Shown here piece by piece: positions 1-10,507 of a stretch of DNA of 64,000 bases; position 1 is the first letter of the stretch; the number at the start of each line of letters is the position of its first letter. The notes beneath the pieces are model-generated. The model did no database searches. It worked only from the letters and a program-made list of their open reading frames with translations, and had not been told where the DNA came from. Origin of the DNA: Phytopseudomonas dryadis (lineage in GTDB: Bacteria > Pseudomonadota > Gammaproteobacteria > Pseudomonadales > Pseudomonadaceae); assembly GCF_004327355.1 (NCBI RefSeq), contig NZ_QJUM01000018.1:62001-126000 (forward strand), in the 5' to 3' direction. Position numbers and translations under genes: made by a program.

Positions 1-997
1 AGCCGCGACGACCGGCGCAGGCCGCCAGCAGGAGCAGTGGCAGGAGCAGCCAGTGGCCCTGGTCGGCCCAGGTTCGCAGTTGGGTCTTCTGGCCGTTGTC
101 GCGCATCTGCGATGGCCCGTCGAGCAGGCCCAGGTTGCGCAGATCCCGTTCGTCGATGCTGACCGGCTGGTAGCGGCCGCCGAGGTCGCTGGCGAAACGG
201 CTCAGGGTGGCGCTGTCCAGGCGCGGTATGAGGATCGCGCCCTGCTCGTCCTTCATGAAGGTGCCGTCTTCCTGGACGATGGGCGCGCCTTCGTTGCTGC
301 CCACACCGAGGATGTGCAGGCGTGCGCCACGGCTGCCGAGGGCCTGGCGAATACCCTGGCGTTCCTGCTGATCCAGGCTGCTGGCGATCAGCAGCAGGCG
401 CCCCTGGCCCTGGGCGCCGCCGGCGAGCAGTTCGAGGGCCTTGGCCACGGCCAGATCGGCGCGCTGGCCGGCTTCGGGCATGATCGACGGCTTCAGCGCT
501 TCGAGCAGGTTGCGGCTGGTGGCCAGGTCGTCCGACAGCGGCACCACGGCATGGGCGCTGCCGGCGTAGACGACGATGGCGGTCTGTGCGTCGCCACGCG
601 CCTGCAGCAGGTCGAGCAGTTTACGCCGTGCCTGGCTCAGGCGGTTCGGCGAGGCATCGCTGGCGAGCATCTGCGGTGTCAGCTCGAGCATCACCACCAG
701 CGGGTCGGCGGGTTTCAGGTCGTTCTGTTCCACGCGCTGCCAGCTGGGGCCGAGCAGGGCCAGCACGGCCAGCAGCCAGGCCAGGCCGAGGGCGATCCAG
801 GGCAGCCGGCTGCCGCGGCCCTGGCCACCGCGCAGGAGCACGGCATGAAAGGCCGGGGGCAGCAGCGTCTGCCAGCGGCCGCTGCGTTTTTCCCGGTGCG
901 CCAGCTGCCACAGCAGCCAGGCCATCAGGGGCAGCAGGAGCAGCCAGGCGGGGCGCAGCCAGTGTGGCCAGAGGGCGGACAGCATCGCTTCGATCAT
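1..997 (-). CDS. BatB-like vWA-domain membrane protein (partial)
   Basis: The reading frame starts at the ATG at 997, sharing four bases (ATGA) with the stop of the BatA-like gene, and stays open to the left edge, so the 3' end is missing. The visible product of about 332 residues begins with a hydrophobic segment rich in Leu and Trp, then a second one (WIALGLAWLLAVLALLGPSW), then a von Willebrand factor A-like domain. The metal-site sequence is degenerate: VVMLELTPQM replaces the usual DxSxS. A hydrophobic segment near the left edge (HWLLLPLLLLAA) should be the C-terminal anchor before a possible TPR region. It is the last visible gene of the MoxR/DUF58/DUF4381/BatA operon and probably works in the periplasm with BatA. 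BatB proteins often have a degenerate metal site; the family role in envelope stress or protein maturation is only loosely known. Confidence 0.85.
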   Translation of the reverse strand, partial: MIEAMLSALWPHWLRPAWLLLLPLMAWLLWQLAHREKRSGRWQTLLPPAFHAVLLRGGQGRGSRLPWIALGLAWLLAVLALLGPSWQRVEQNDLKPADPLVVMLELTPQMLASDASPNRLSQARRKLLDLLQARGDAQTAIVVYAGSAHAVVPLSDDLATSRNLLEALKPSIMPEAGQRADLAVAKALELLAGGAQGQGRLLLIASSLDQQERQGIRQALGSRGARLHILGVGSNEGAPIVQEDGTFMKDEQGAILIPRLDSATLSRFASDLGGRYQPVSIDERDLRNLGLLDGPSQMRDNGQKTQLRTWADQGHWLLLPLLLLAACAGRRG

Positions 998-2025
998 GAT
1001 GGCTTGCGCCCCAGCCGTTGCAGCGCCCGCCGGGCCTGCTGGCGCAGTTGCGGCCAGAGGCTGCGCAGCGCCAGGATCAGGCTGAGCAGCACGGCGGCGC
1101 CCAGCGGCCAGGGATAGAGCGCCAGGGCGGGGCGCGCCAGGGTCGGTTGCTGGGCGACCGGTTCGAGGCGGTCGAGGGTGGCTTCGATGGCCTGCAGCTC
1201 GTCGCGGTCGCGGGCGCGGAAATATTCGCCGCCGGTCAGCTCGGCGATGCCGCGCAGGGTCGGCTCATCCAGGTCCAGCCCGGGGTTGAAGCCGAACATG
1301 CCGAAGGCGCCAGCCTGCTGCGGATCGGCGCCGATGCCGATGGGGTAGATCTTCACGCCTTGCTCGGCGGCCAGGCGGGCCGCGGTCATCGGCTCGATCT
1401 CGCCGCCATTGTTGGCGCCGTCGGTGATCAGCACCAGCACGCGGCTGTTCGCCGGACGCAGGCGCAGGCGTTTGACCGCCAGGCCGATGGCGTCGCCGAT
1501 GGCGGTGTTGTTGCCGGCGATGCCGATCACCGCCTCGTCGAGCCAGGTGCGCACGGCCTGACGGTCGAAGGTCAGTGGCGCCTGCAGGTAGGCCTGGCTG
1601 CCGAACAGGATCAGGCCGACCCGGTCGCCGCTGCGGCCGATGATGAAATCGCCGAGCAGGTGCTTGACCAGGGTCAGGCGGCTGACCGCTTCGTCGTCCC
1701 AACGCATGTCGGCGTAATCCATGGAGCCCGAGACGTCCACCGCCACCAGCAGGTCGCGCCCGCTGGCCGGCAACGGCAGGGGCTCGCCGACCCATTCAGG
1801 ACGGGCGCTGGCGGTGAGCAGCAACAGCCACAGCAGGGTGAAATGCAGCTGCTTTTTCCACGGCGGCAACTGCAGGCGCGCGCGGCGTCCGCTGAGGCTC
1901 TCCAGTTCGGCGAGAAAAGCGACCTGCAGCGCCGCCTCGCCACTGTCGGCGACGGGCAAGGCCAGACGCAGCAGCCAGGGCAGTGGCGCGAGCAGGAAGA
2001 TCCACGGCCAGGCGAACTCAAACAT
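994..2025 (-). CDS. BatA-like vWA-domain protein
   Basis: The 343-residue protein has two N-terminal membrane segments (about residues 8-25 and 60-75), a vWA domain with an intact metal-ion-dependent adhesion site (DVSGS at 97-101, later ITDGANNGG), and a C-terminal membrane segment near 305-325. This is the BatA architecture: a membrane-anchored vWA domain facing the periplasm. It overlaps the DUF4381 gene by eight bases and the BatB-like gene by four, so the genes are translationally coupled. vWA proteins encoded with MoxR ATPases are generally thought to act as adaptors or scaffolds for ATPase-driven maturation of other proteins, but the client here is unknown. Confidence 0.88.
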   Translation of the reverse strand: MFEFAWPWIFLLAPLPWLLRLALPVADSGEAALQVAFLAELESLSGRRARLQLPPWKKQLHFTLLWLLLLTASARPEWVGEPLPLPASGRDLLVAVDVSGSMDYADMRWDDEAVSRLTLVKHLLGDFIIGRSGDRVGLILFGSQAYLQAPLTFDRQAVRTWLDEAVIGIAGNNTAIGDAIGLAVKRLRLRPANSRVLVLITDGANNGGEIEPMTAARLAAEQGVKIYPIGIGADPQQAGAFGMFGFNPGLDLDEPTLRGIAELTGGEYFRARDRDELQAIEATLDRLEPVAQQPTLARPALALYPWPLGAAVLLSLILALRSLWPQLRQQARRALQRLGRKPS

Positions 2026-2512
2026 GTTTGCGGATCCAGGTGGCGACGGCCTGGTCGAGGCCGGCGATGGCCTTGTCGTCGAGCACGCAGTGCGGGCGAT
2101 AGGCGCCTTCGACCAGGATCATCCAGCGGGTCAGCCCGGCGGCCGGACAGCGGTTGTCGAGAAAGGCCAGCCAGGCGCGGCTGCTCAGGGTGTGGCTGTT
2201 GCTGTCCGGGTAGCGCTCGCGGCACAGGCGTTTGAGCAGGCCGTTGAGCTGCTGCAGCCAGGGGCCGGCATGGGCGCCGGCATAGGGCTTGGGCAGGTGC
2301 TGCAGTTCGACCAGGGCGGCTTCGCGCAGGGGATCGAGCGGCTGTTCGGCGGCCTTTTTCCGGGCTGGCCTCGGTAGCCGCTTGAGCAGGCGCAGCAGGC
2401 CCCAGGCGAGCAGTGGCAGGAGCAGGGCGAGCAACCACCAGCCGGGCGCCGGCGGCCACCAGCCGATGGCGGCCGGGGCGATCAGCGGTTCGAGAGCGTC
2501 GAGGGGATTCAT
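2018..2512 (-). CDS. DUF4381 domain membrane protein
   Basis: A 164-residue protein with a single membrane segment (about residues 20-42, PGWWLLALLLPLLAWGLLRL), preceded by a short N-terminus and followed by a basic cytoplasmic part. The small protein between DUF58 and BatA in MoxR operons is usually DUF4381, and both length and layout fit. It overlaps the upstream DUF58 gene by four bases (2509-2512) and the downstream BatA gene by eight. The family has no assigned biochemical activity; membership in the MoxR-vWA assembly is inferred from gene order. Confidence 0.82.
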   Translation of the reverse strand: MNPLDALEPLIAPAAIGWWPPAPGWWLLALLLPLLAWGLLRLLKRLPRPARKKAAEQPLDPLREAALVELQHLPKPYAGAHAGPWLQQLNGLLKRLCRERYPDSNSHTLSSRAWLAFLDNRCPAAGLTRWMILVEGAYRPHCVLDDKAIAGLDQAVATWIRKHV

Positions 2513-3450
2513 GCGGGTTTACCCGGCTGCCGGGCGTTGAGGTGGTCGCGCAACTGGTCGACCAGGTCACGGCCGGTGGTCAGCGGCAGCAGCGGCACGC
2601 CGAGCTTCTGCGCCAGGCGCTGCCAGCGCGCCGTGCGGGCCTGGCCCTGAACGCTGTAGCGCTGGCGCAGGTCGCTGTCCTGGGTGTCCAGTTCCAGTTG
2701 TCCGTCGCCTTCGGCGAAACGCAGCAGCCCGGCCTCGGGCAGGGCGTGATCGAGGGGGTCGGAGAGCGGCAGCAACAGCAGGTCGGTATGCCGGGCCAGC
2801 AGGATCAGTTGCTGCTCGCTGCTGTCGCCCAGGGTGCGCTCGTCGCACAGCACCACCACCAGGCTGCCGGGGCGCAACACTTCGCGGGCGCGGCGCAGGG
2901 CCAGGCCGAAGCCGTCGCGCTGGGCCGGGGTGTCGGTCGCCAGCGACTGGTTGGCGCGGGCCAGGCGGTTGAGCAATTGCAGCAGGCTCTGCTTGCTGCG
3001 CCTGGGCTTGATCTCGTGATGATCCTGGCTGCCGAACACCAGGCCGCCGATACGATCGTTGTGGCCCAGCGCGGCCCAGCCGATCAGGCTGGCGGCCCGG
3101 GCGGCGAGCACCGACTTGAACATCAGGGCGGAGCCGAAGAACAGTTGCCGGCTCTGTTCGGCGAGGATGTAGATCGGCCGCTCGCGCTCCTCATGGAACA
3201 GCTTGGTGTGCGGTTCCTGGGTGCGCGCGGTGACGCGCCAGTCGATGGTGCGCACGTCGTCGCCGGCCTGGTAGACCCGCACCTGGTCGAAGTCCACGCC
3301 CCGCCCGCGCAGCTTGGAGTGGTGCAGACCGATCAGCGGGCTGCGCTGCGCCGGCGTGGAGAACAGCTGCACCTCGCGCACGCGGTGGCGCATGTCGATC
3401 AGCTCGGCGAGATCGACGCGGATGCCGGGTTGCGCGGGCAGGGCGTGCAT
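2509..3450 (-). CDS. DUF58 domain protein
   Basis: The 313-residue protein carries the DUF58 signature GDDVRTIDWRVTAR at residues 63-76, followed by a degenerate vWA-like fold (FLGSALMFKS is replaced by FFGSALMFKS; later LVVVLCDERTL). No membrane segment is visible, so it is probably cytoplasmic, unlike BatA and BatB. DUF58 proteins are nearly always encoded beside MoxR AAA+ ATPases, as here. It starts 107 bases after the moxR stop, and this gap holds a short repeat (GCCCGGATGCAATCCGGG type) rather than a gene. The next gene overlaps its stop by four bases. Confidence 0.88.
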   Translation of the reverse strand: MHALPAQPGIRVDLAELIDMRHRVREVQLFSTPAQRSPLIGLHHSKLRGRGVDFDQVRVYQAGDDVRTIDWRVTARTQEPHTKLFHEERERPIYILAEQSRQLFFGSALMFKSVLAARAASLIGWAALGHNDRIGGLVFGSQDHHEIKPRRSKQSLLQLLNRLARANQSLATDTPAQRDGFGLALRRAREVLRPGSLVVVLCDERTLGDSSEQQLILLARHTDLLLLPLSDPLDHALPEAGLLRFAEGDGQLELDTQDSDLRQRYSVQGQARTARWQRLAQKLGVPLLPLTTGRDLVDQLRDHLNARQPGKPA

Positions 3451-3556
3451 GGGCTCAGCGCATGGCCCGGATGCAATCCGGGAGCGGCATGGGGAGACGC
3501 CCGGATGGCAGCCGGGCTAGCTCTTGTGGTTTGTGGCTTGTGGCGTGCCGCTGCAT

Positions 3557-4516
<960 letters not shown>

Positions 4517-5111
4517 AGGTGTGTTCCAGGGTGGAAATCGCGAGCGACGACTCCCGCTCGTCAGGATCGCCCATCTTAATCGAAGCGAGGGGAGGGGGAA
4601 TAGCGGCAAGCTGCGAGCTTCAGGGCAATTGCACGAGATGACGCCTGCGCATTGACCTAGCACGAGTGGGTGCACAGCGTGTGCATGCATCCGCCGCTTT
4701 GCCTGTACGGCGTCTATCGGTTGCGCCCTTACGGCGCCTTACTTTTTCTTGCTTGCCCAAGAAAAAGTAAGCAAAAAGAAGGGCACCCCTGCATCCGGGT
4801 CTCGCTGCGCTCGACTTCCCTCGTTGCATCGTCGCTCCGGGGGCCGGCGTACATGGGCCATCCATGGCCCACTACGCCTTTCGCCGCTTCCATGCGGCTC
4901 ATCCCCCTGCACGGCGATTTCACTCGGCCTCCTGAAGGGGAAATGGGCGTCGCCTGTACCGTCCAGGTATCAGCGGGAAAAGTGGCGCCCAGCGCCGGCA
5001 TTGAGCCAGAAATGGGAACCTGTCTCTTCGTGCGATTGCCCTGCTTCAAGCTTCAAGCCTTGCTCCTGCTTGTGGCTTGCCGCTTGAAGCTTGCCGCTGC
5101 CTCTGCTGCCT
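4517..5111 (+). repeat. 595-bp intergenic region with a structured repeat
   Basis: No convincing gene is present. The centre holds a 14-bp perfect inverted repeat (CTTACTTTTTCTTG at 4738-4751 and its complement at 4758-4771, loop CTTGCC), followed by A-rich sequence and a GC-rich stretch with overlapping open frames on both strands. From memory, very similar sequence occurs between genes in many Pseudomonas and Xanthomonas genomes, where it is often mis-annotated as small hypothetical proteins. The right end (about 5042-5100) has repeated AGCTTCAAGC/GCTTGAAGC units that recur at 25524-25541 and 55590-55612. The hairpin could also terminate transcription. Boundaries are approximate. Confidence 0.6.
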
Positions 5112-6047
5112 CTACGCCCACTGCGCCAGCAGCGCGCGCTGGCTGCGCTGGGCGCTTTCCTGCTGCCGTGGCGCGAGCCGGACCCGCTCGCCGGGCAGGC
5201 ACTGGGCCAGGCGTGCCACGGCCTGTGGGGTGAGGGCGCCGAGGCGCGGGTAGCCGCCGATGGTCTGGCGGTCGTTGAGCAGGATGATCGGCTGGCCGTC
5301 GGCGGGCACCTGCACGGCGCCGAGGGGGATGCCTTCGGAGACCATCGCCGAGCGCTGGCACTGTAGCTGCGGGCCGTTCAGGCGCACGCCCATGCGGTCG
5401 GCACGGGTATCGACGGTCCAGTTGCTGTTGAAGGCATCGAACAGGCTCTGCCCGGTGAAGTCGCCGATCTGCGCGCCGAGGATCAGTTCCAGGCGCGGCG
5501 AGGGCGTGAAGCGCGGTATCCGCGCCGGAGGAATCCGCCGTGGCGCGCAGGCCTGGCCCTGCCAGTCGAGGCAGTCATCCGGCGCCAGGGGCCGGCCATC
5601 GCCGTGCAGCCCGCCGAGCGCCTCGCGCGCCACCGTGGCGCGGCTGCCGAGCACCGGCTCGGCGAGAAAGCCGCCAGGCGCTGCAAGGTAGGCCCGTGCG
5701 CCGTTCAGCGGCTGGGCGAAATCCAGGCGCTGGCCCTTGCTCACCCTGAAGCTGCGCCAGGGCGCCAGGGGCTGGCCGTCGAGGGTGGCGCCCAGGTCGG
5801 CGCCGGCCAGGGCCAGGTCGCCATCCTGCTCGCAGTGCAGGCTGAGGTTGCCCAGGGTGATTTCCACCACCGCCGCATCGAGGTCGTTGCCCAGCAGCCA
5901 GTTGGCCCAGCGCAGCGAGATCCAGTCCAGGGCGCCGCCCTGGGTCACGCCGAGGTGGCGCACGCCGAAGCGGCCGGCGTCCTGCAGCAGGGCGAACGGC
6001 GTGCTGCGCAGCACACGCAGGCCGGCGCAATCGTGCTGATGACTCAT
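5112..6047 (-). CDS. pxpC: 5-oxoprolinase subunit PxpC
   Basis: A 311-residue protein of the KipA / biotin-dependent carboxyltransferase-like family. The start region (LQDAGRFGVRHLGVTQGGALD) and the later motif GGFLAEPVLGSRAT are family hallmarks. With PxpA and PxpB it forms the prokaryotic ATP-dependent 5-oxoprolinase, which opens the pyroglutamate ring to give glutamate. Its ATG at 6047 overlaps the pxpB stop by four bases. This family was long mis-annotated as urea carboxylase or allophanate hydrolase; the pxpA-pxpB-pxpC order makes 5-oxoprolinase the best call. Confidence 0.93.
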   Translation of the reverse strand: MSHQHDCAGLRVLRSTPFALLQDAGRFGVRHLGVTQGGALDWISLRWANWLLGNDLDAAVVEITLGNLSLHCEQDGDLALAGADLGATLDGQPLAPWRSFRVSKGQRLDFAQPLNGARAYLAAPGGFLAEPVLGSRATVAREALGGLHGDGRPLAPDDCLDWQGQACAPRRIPPARIPRFTPSPRLELILGAQIGDFTGQSLFDAFNSNWTVDTRADRMGVRLNGPQLQCQRSAMVSEGIPLGAVQVPADGQPIILLNDRQTIGGYPRLGALTPQAVARLAQCLPGERVRLAPRQQESAQRSQRALLAQWA

Positions 6048-6763
6048 GGCGCGGGCTCCAGTGGGGTGTCGTCGCCGCCGAGACGAATGAATTCGGCCTG
6101 TTCGATGGCGACGAAACGCACGCGGTCACCGGGCTGCATCAGGCTGTAGCCTTCGATGTCGCGGTCGAACAGTTTCGCCGGGGTGCGCCCCAGCAGGTTC
6201 CAGCCACCGGGCGAGACCACTGGGTAGACCGCGGTCTGGCGATCGGCGATGCCGACGCTGCCCGGCGCGATGCGCTTGCGCGGGGTACTCAGCCGCGGTG
6301 TGGCCAGGGCATCCTCCACCAGACCCATGAAGGCGAAACCCGGCGCGAAGCCGAGGGCGAACACCTGGTACTCGCGCGCCGTGTGACGCTGGATCACTTC
6401 GGCCTCGCTGAGCCCGCTGCGTTTGGCCAGCAAGGGCAGTTCCGGGCCCACGCTGGCGTCGTACCAGGTGGCCAGGGTGTGGCAGCGCCCGGCGCCGGTA
6501 GTGGCTGGCTGCAGGTCACTGAAAGCCTCGACGATCAGCGCTTTGGCCTGCATCGGATCGAGGGCTTCGAGGTCGTACTGCAGCAGCAGGGTGGTGTAGG
6601 AGGGCACCAGGTCGATCAGCGCGTCGCCGAAGCACTGGCGCAGGCGCTCGCTGGCGGCCAGCAGCCAGGGCATGTTGCGTTCATCGATCTGTTCGAACAG
6701 ACGCAGGATCAGGGCGTCGATCCCGGCGATCTCGATCTTCGGCGTGGGTGCGTTCACGCTCAT
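6044..6763 (-). CDS. pxpB: 5-oxoprolinase subunit PxpB
   Basis: A 239-residue KipI-family protein. Visible family motifs include [13 protein letters not shown] and the stretch [16 protein letters not shown] followed by [25 protein letters not shown], which line the cyclophilin-like active site. It overlaps pxpA by four bases (6760-6763) and pxpC by four (6044-6047), so the three subunits are probably made in fixed ratio. In Bacillus the homologue KipI also inhibits a sporulation kinase, but the pxpABC context points to the enzyme role. Confidence 0.93.
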   Translation of the reverse strand: MSVNAPTPKIEIAGIDALILRLFEQIDERNMPWLLAASERLRQCFGDALIDLVPSYTTLLLQYDLEALDPMQAKALIVEAFSDLQPATTGAGRCHTLATWYDASVGPELPLLAKRSGLSEAEVIQRHTAREYQVFALGFAPGFAFMGLVEDALATPRLSTPRKRIAPGSVGIADRQTAVYPVVSPGGWNLLGRTPAKLFDRDIEGYSLMQPGDRVRFVAIEQAEFIRLGGDDTPLEPAP

Positions 6764-7512
6764 GCCTGGGCCAGGGTGTCGAAGGCTTCACGGATGCGGC
6801 GTACCGCGGCGACCGAGCCGGCGTTGTCGCCGTGCACGCACAGGGTATGGGCATGCAGGTGCAGCGCGCTGCCATCGCTGGCCAGCAGCGCATCGCCCCG
6901 GGCCAGGGTGGTGGCCTGCTCGACGATGGTCTCGGCGTCATGGTGCACGGCGCCGGGCAGGGCACGCGAAACCAGGAAGCCGGCGGGGTCATAGGCGCGG
7001 TCGGCGAAGGCCTCGAACCACAGGCTGATGCCGAATTCGTCGCCGATGGCCTGGGCCTGGCTGTTGTCGCGGGTGCTCATGAGCATCACCGGCAGGCTGC
7101 TGTCATAGGCCGCCACGGCACGCATCACCGCCCGCAGGATCTCCGGTTTGCGCATCATGTCCTGGTACAGGGCACCGTGGGGTTTGACGTAGCTGACCCG
7201 GGCACCCTGGCTGCGGCAGATACCCTCCAGGGCGCCGACCTGATAGAGCAGCAGGTCTTCGACCTCCTTGGGCGAGCAGGCCATGGAACGGCGGCCGAAA
7301 CCGACCAGATCCGGGTAGGCCGGATGGGCGCCGATCCGCACGTCGTGGGCCACGGCCAGGGCCACGGTCCTGGCCATGGTGCTGGGGTCCGAGGCGTGGA
7401 AGCCGCAGGCGATATTGGCGCAGTCGATGAAGGGCATGACCTCGGCATCCAGGCCCATTTTCCAGGCACCGAAGCTTTCACCGATATCGCAATTCAGGAG
7501 CAGGCTGTTCAA
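6760..7512 (-). CDS. pxpA: 5-oxoprolinase subunit PxpA (LamB/YcsF family)
   Basis: A LamB/YcsF-family protein with the hallmarks [44 protein letters not shown] and [12 protein letters not shown] place the start at the TTG at 7512: AGAGGA lies seven bases upstream, and the resulting 250 residues match the usual family length. A longer frame to an ATG at 7602 (280 residues) lacks a good ribosome site and would add a non-conserved leader. It is the first gene of pxpABC, 255 bases downstream of the porin gene in the same direction. Confidence 0.9.
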   Translation of the reverse strand: MNSLLLNCDIGESFGAWKMGLDAEVMPFIDCANIACGFHASDPSTMARTVALAVAHDVRIGAHPAYPDLVGFGRRSMACSPKEVEDLLLYQVGALEGICRSQGARVSYVKPHGALYQDMMRKPEILRAVMRAVAAYDSSLPVMLMSTRDNSQAQAIGDEFGISLWFEAFADRAYDPAGFLVSRALPGAVHHDAETIVEQATTLARGDALLASDGSALHLHAHTLCVHGDNAGSVAAVRRIREAFDTLAQA

Positions 7513-7767
7513 GGGGTTGTCCTCTGTGCGTTCTACGTTCACATGCGGATACGTCTGATGATCCTGACTGGCATTTTTCAGTGCCACGGGCAAGGCGTCC
7601 AACTAATTAAAGCGGCCGCCGGGGATAGGAAAAGTCGATGGCGCTGCTGGTCAGCGCCTCGACCTGGTGCGACAGGCTCCGGGTCCCGGTGGGGCGGAGT
7701 CCGGCTTCATTGTATCGGGTGGACGCTGGGGAAGGTTTCGGCACACGCGTGATGAAACCCCGCCCCC

Positions 7768-8985
7768 TCACCACAGAGGCATGCTGTAGCTCAGGATCAG
7801 ACGGTTTTCGTCCAGGTCGTTGCCGAAGTTGGAACGAACCGTGGCGTTGCGCCATTTCAGGTTGAGGTTCTTCAGCGCACCGGACTGGATGGTGTAGGCG
7901 ATATCCATGTTGCGTTCCCACTCCTTGCCATCGTTGCCACCGGCTACGGCGACGTTGTCGCCGGAGATGTAGCGAGTCATGAAGGTCAGGCCGGGAATGC
8001 CGATGGCGGCGAAGTTGTAGTCGTAGCGTGCCTGCCAGGAACGCTCTTCGGCGTTGGCGAAATCGCCGATCTGCACGAAGTTGACCAGGAACGGGTCGCT
8101 GCTGGCGATATAGGGAAACGGATCGTCGCCGCTCATGCGCTGGTAGCCGGCACCGATGGCGTGGCCGCCCAGGGTGTAGGTGAGCATGGCGCCGAAGGCC
8201 TTGTTGTCGATGTCGCGGAAGTTGCCGTCTTCACGGCTCTGCGAGTAGCGCAGGTCGGTTTTCAGCGACTGGCCTTCGCCCAGCGGCAGCAGGTGCACCA
8301 GGGTGCCGTAGTACTGCTGGTAGACGTCTTCGAGGGTGCCGTAGTGCAGGCCGGCGGTCAGTTCGGGGGTGATCTTGTAATCACCGCCGCCGAACACGAA
8401 CGAGTCGCTGCTGCCACCGATGCGGTTGGCGGTCATCTCGGTGTAGTCGGTGGAGCTGTTGGCCTTGATGCGGTTGATCTTGCCGCCTTGCAGGGTCAGC
8501 CTGTCGATTTCCTGCACGTTCAGCAGCGCGCCCTGGAAGGTTTGCGGCAGCAGGCGCGAGTCGTTGGCCGATACGATCGGGCTGCGGAAGTGCAGGGCGC
8601 CGACCTTGAGGGTGCTGTTGGAAATCTTCGCCTTGGCGGTGAGTGCCAGCTTGGAGTACTCGTCCTGCGAGCCGCCGGAGCCATCGGCCGGCAGCAGACC
8701 GCTGCCTGCGGTGCCGTCGCCGGAGTCGAGTTTCAGGCCGAGCATGCCCAGGGCATCGATGCCTACGCCAACGGTGCCCTCGGTATAACCGGACTCGGCA
8801 CGCAGCAGGAAGCCCTGGGCCCATTCCTCGGCCTTTTCACGGGCGCCTTCCTGGCGGAAGTCCCGGTTGAAGTAGAAATTGCGCAGCTCCAGGCTGCCCT
8901 TGCTGTCGCCGATGAAGTCGGCGTTGGCCAGGCCGGGTACGCTGCTGGCGAGCAGCAGGGCGGCCATGCGGGTGGACGGTGTCAT
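7768..8985 (-). CDS. OprD-family outer-membrane porin
   Basis: A 405-residue porin with a signal peptide cleaved after ANA (residue 22). The mature start DFIGDSKGSLELRNFYFNRD is typical of OprD/Opd specific channels, and the protein ends in an aromatic residue (SYSMPLW), as expected for a beta-barrel. OprD-family channels take up amino acids (OccD) or aromatic and carboxylic acids (OccK). Position between pxpABC and a LysR/TRAP group suggests a channel for 5-oxoproline or a related carboxylate; OccK channels in P. aeruginosa include pyroglutamate-selective members. The TGA stop is at 7768, with no clear terminator in the 255 bases before pxpA. Confidence 0.9.
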   Translation of the reverse strand: MTPSTRMAALLLASSVPGLANADFIGDSKGSLELRNFYFNRDFRQEGAREKAEEWAQGFLLRAESGYTEGTVGVGIDALGMLGLKLDSGDGTAGSGLLPADGSGGSQDEYSKLALTAKAKISNSTLKVGALHFRSPIVSANDSRLLPQTFQGALLNVQEIDRLTLQGGKINRIKANSSTDYTEMTANRIGGSSDSFVFGGGDYKITPELTAGLHYGTLEDVYQQYYGTLVHLLPLGEGQSLKTDLRYSQSREDGNFRDIDNKAFGAMLTYTLGGHAIGAGYQRMSGDDPFPYIASSDPFLVNFVQIGDFANAEERSWQARYDYNFAAIGIPGLTFMTRYISGDNVAVAGGNDGKEWERNMDIAYTIQSGALKNLNLKWRNATVRSNFGNDLDENRLILSYSMPLW

Positions 8986-9259
8986 GCGGAGTCTCTCCTG
9001 ATGGTTGAGCGCGCAGCGGTATGTTCCGTCTGCTTGGCAGTGCGCGATTTATCGTTCTTGTTAGGGGGACGGTACGGCGCTGCATTCTTGGTAGCCGCGG
9101 CCGAGAGCGTCCAACGAGAAAAACCGGTGGCGGCCCATAAGAAAAGTCGATGCGCTAAAACGGGGCGATGGCGGGGTGGCTGGCATGCAAACTGCTTCCA
9201 CTGCCGCCGTTGCAGGCTTCTTATCGCCCGCATTACTTTCATCGCCGGGGCTAGTCGCC
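8986..9259. promoter_or_regulatory. Divergent promoter region, porin / LysR gene
   Basis: This 274-base gap separates the divergently transcribed porin gene (minus) and LysR gene (plus). It should hold both promoters and the LysR operator, as is usual for LysR genes next to their targets. I cannot pick out one clear T-N11-A box by eye, so no exact site is given. Confidence 0.5.
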
Positions 9260-10204
9260 ATGAACCTGAGATTTCTCGAGACCTTCGTATGGGTCGCTCG
9301 CCTGAAGAGTTTTCGCCTGACCGCGGAGAAGCTGTTCAGCACCCAGGCGTCCATTTCCAGTCGCATCGCCGCGCTTGAAGACGAGTTGGGTACACGCCTG
9401 TTCCTGCGTGATTCCAAAGGTGTGTCGCTGACCCCCGAGGGGCAGAAGGTGCTCGAGTACGCCGAGCAGATGATCGACACCATGCAGGCCATGAAACAGT
9501 CGATCAACGATGCCAGCAGCATCCAGGGGCGCATCCGCGTGGGCGCGATGGATACCGTCATTCACACCTGGCTGAGTTCGTTCGTAGCAAAGATCATGGA
9601 GTGTTACCCGGCGGTGGAGATCGAGCTGACTGCCGACACCTCGCGCAACCTCTGCGAGCAACTGCAGAAAGGCTATCTGGACATCATCTTCCAGACCGAT
9701 GTGATGCGCGGCGACAGCGTGCGCAACCTGGAGCTGGCGCGCTATCCGGTGCAATGGATCGTGCCCACCGGCTCGCTCTATCACCGGCCATTCACCTCCA
9801 TGGACGAGCTCGCTCGCGAGCGCATCATCACCTTTTCGAAGAACTCGCGGCCGCACCAGGACATCCTCAACCTGCTGCATGCCGGCAACGTGGTTTCCCC
9901 ACGCATCAGCTGCGTCAACTCGGTCGCGGCGATGACCCGGCTGATCCGTGATGGCTTCGGTATCGGTGCCTTGCCGGCCTCGCTGGTCAGCAAGGAGCTG
10001 GAGCTTGGCGTGCTGAGCATCCTCGCGGACGTGCCGCAGCCGCCACCGCTGGATATCGTCGCCACCTGGCGCAGCGGCGTGGGGCTGGAACTGATCGAGG
10101 ACATCGTCGCCCTGACCCCGGAGGTGCTGGCGCAGTACAGCGAGGAAATGGGCGACGCGCGCGTGACCCTGGTCAGCCCCGGCCTGGAACGCAAGACGGC
10201 CTGA
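9260..10204 (+). CDS. LysR-family regulator of the pyroglutamate cluster
   Basis: A 314-residue LysR-type regulator with the N-terminal winged helix (LRFLETFVWVARLKSFRLTA, then STQASISSRIAALEDELGTR at about residues 29-48) and a periplasmic-binding-protein-like effector domain. The start at ATG 9260 (MNLRFLETF) gives the standard LysR length; a longer frame to 9176 adds 28 non-conserved residues. It sits between the divergent porin-pxpABC group and the TRAP transporter genes and so probably controls both, with 5-oxoproline as a plausible inducer (inference). Confidence 0.9.
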   Translation: MNLRFLETFVWVARLKSFRLTAEKLFSTQASISSRIAALEDELGTRLFLRDSKGVSLTPEGQKVLEYAEQMIDTMQAMKQSINDASSIQGRIRVGAMDTVIHTWLSSFVAKIMECYPAVEIELTADTSRNLCEQLQKGYLDIIFQTDVMRGDSVRNLELARYPVQWIVPTGSLYHRPFTSMDELARERIITFSKNSRPHQDILNLLHAGNVVSPRISCVNSVAAMTRLIRDGFGIGALPASLVSKELELGVLSILADVPQPPPLDIVATWRSGVGLELIEDIVALTPEVLAQYSEEMGDARVTLVSPGLERKTA

Positions 10205-10507
10205 ATGGCTGTCGGCAGCCTGCTGCCCATCCGCCTTGAAAAGGCGTCGATTATTTATTTTTTGCCCTTTAACAGTGCGCAGGAGCTCTGTTGCGCCTCG
10301 TTTTATCCCATAACGATTTCTGATCATGCACCCCCGTTTTTTCTAGTTGGACAGCCTCTGGCGATCTGACGAGACTCGAAAACGGCTGCCGATACGTCCC
10401 GCGCATCTCGAGGGTCTCTGACGCTGAACACCGGGCCGGCCCGTGGGGGCGGTGTCCGGGGCGCGCCATCCGTTCGCCACGTACCCCTTACTGATCTGGA
10501 GAAACAC
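10205..10507 (+). terminator. LysR terminator and TRAP operon leader
   Basis: A 303-base gap. At its left end CGCCTT-GAA-AAGGCG (10232-10246) followed by a T-rich tract to 10263 looks like a Rho-independent terminator for the LysR gene, with a short stem. The rest should hold the dctP promoter. I saw no convincing sigma-54 site. A Shine-Dalgarno sequence (CTGGAGAAA) precedes the dctP ATG at 10508. Confidence 0.55.

Noticed and set aside
4620..5233. Small hypothetical proteins in the 4517-5111 gap
   Set aside because: They overlap on both strands in a structured repeat, with no good starts; a repeat element explains them better.
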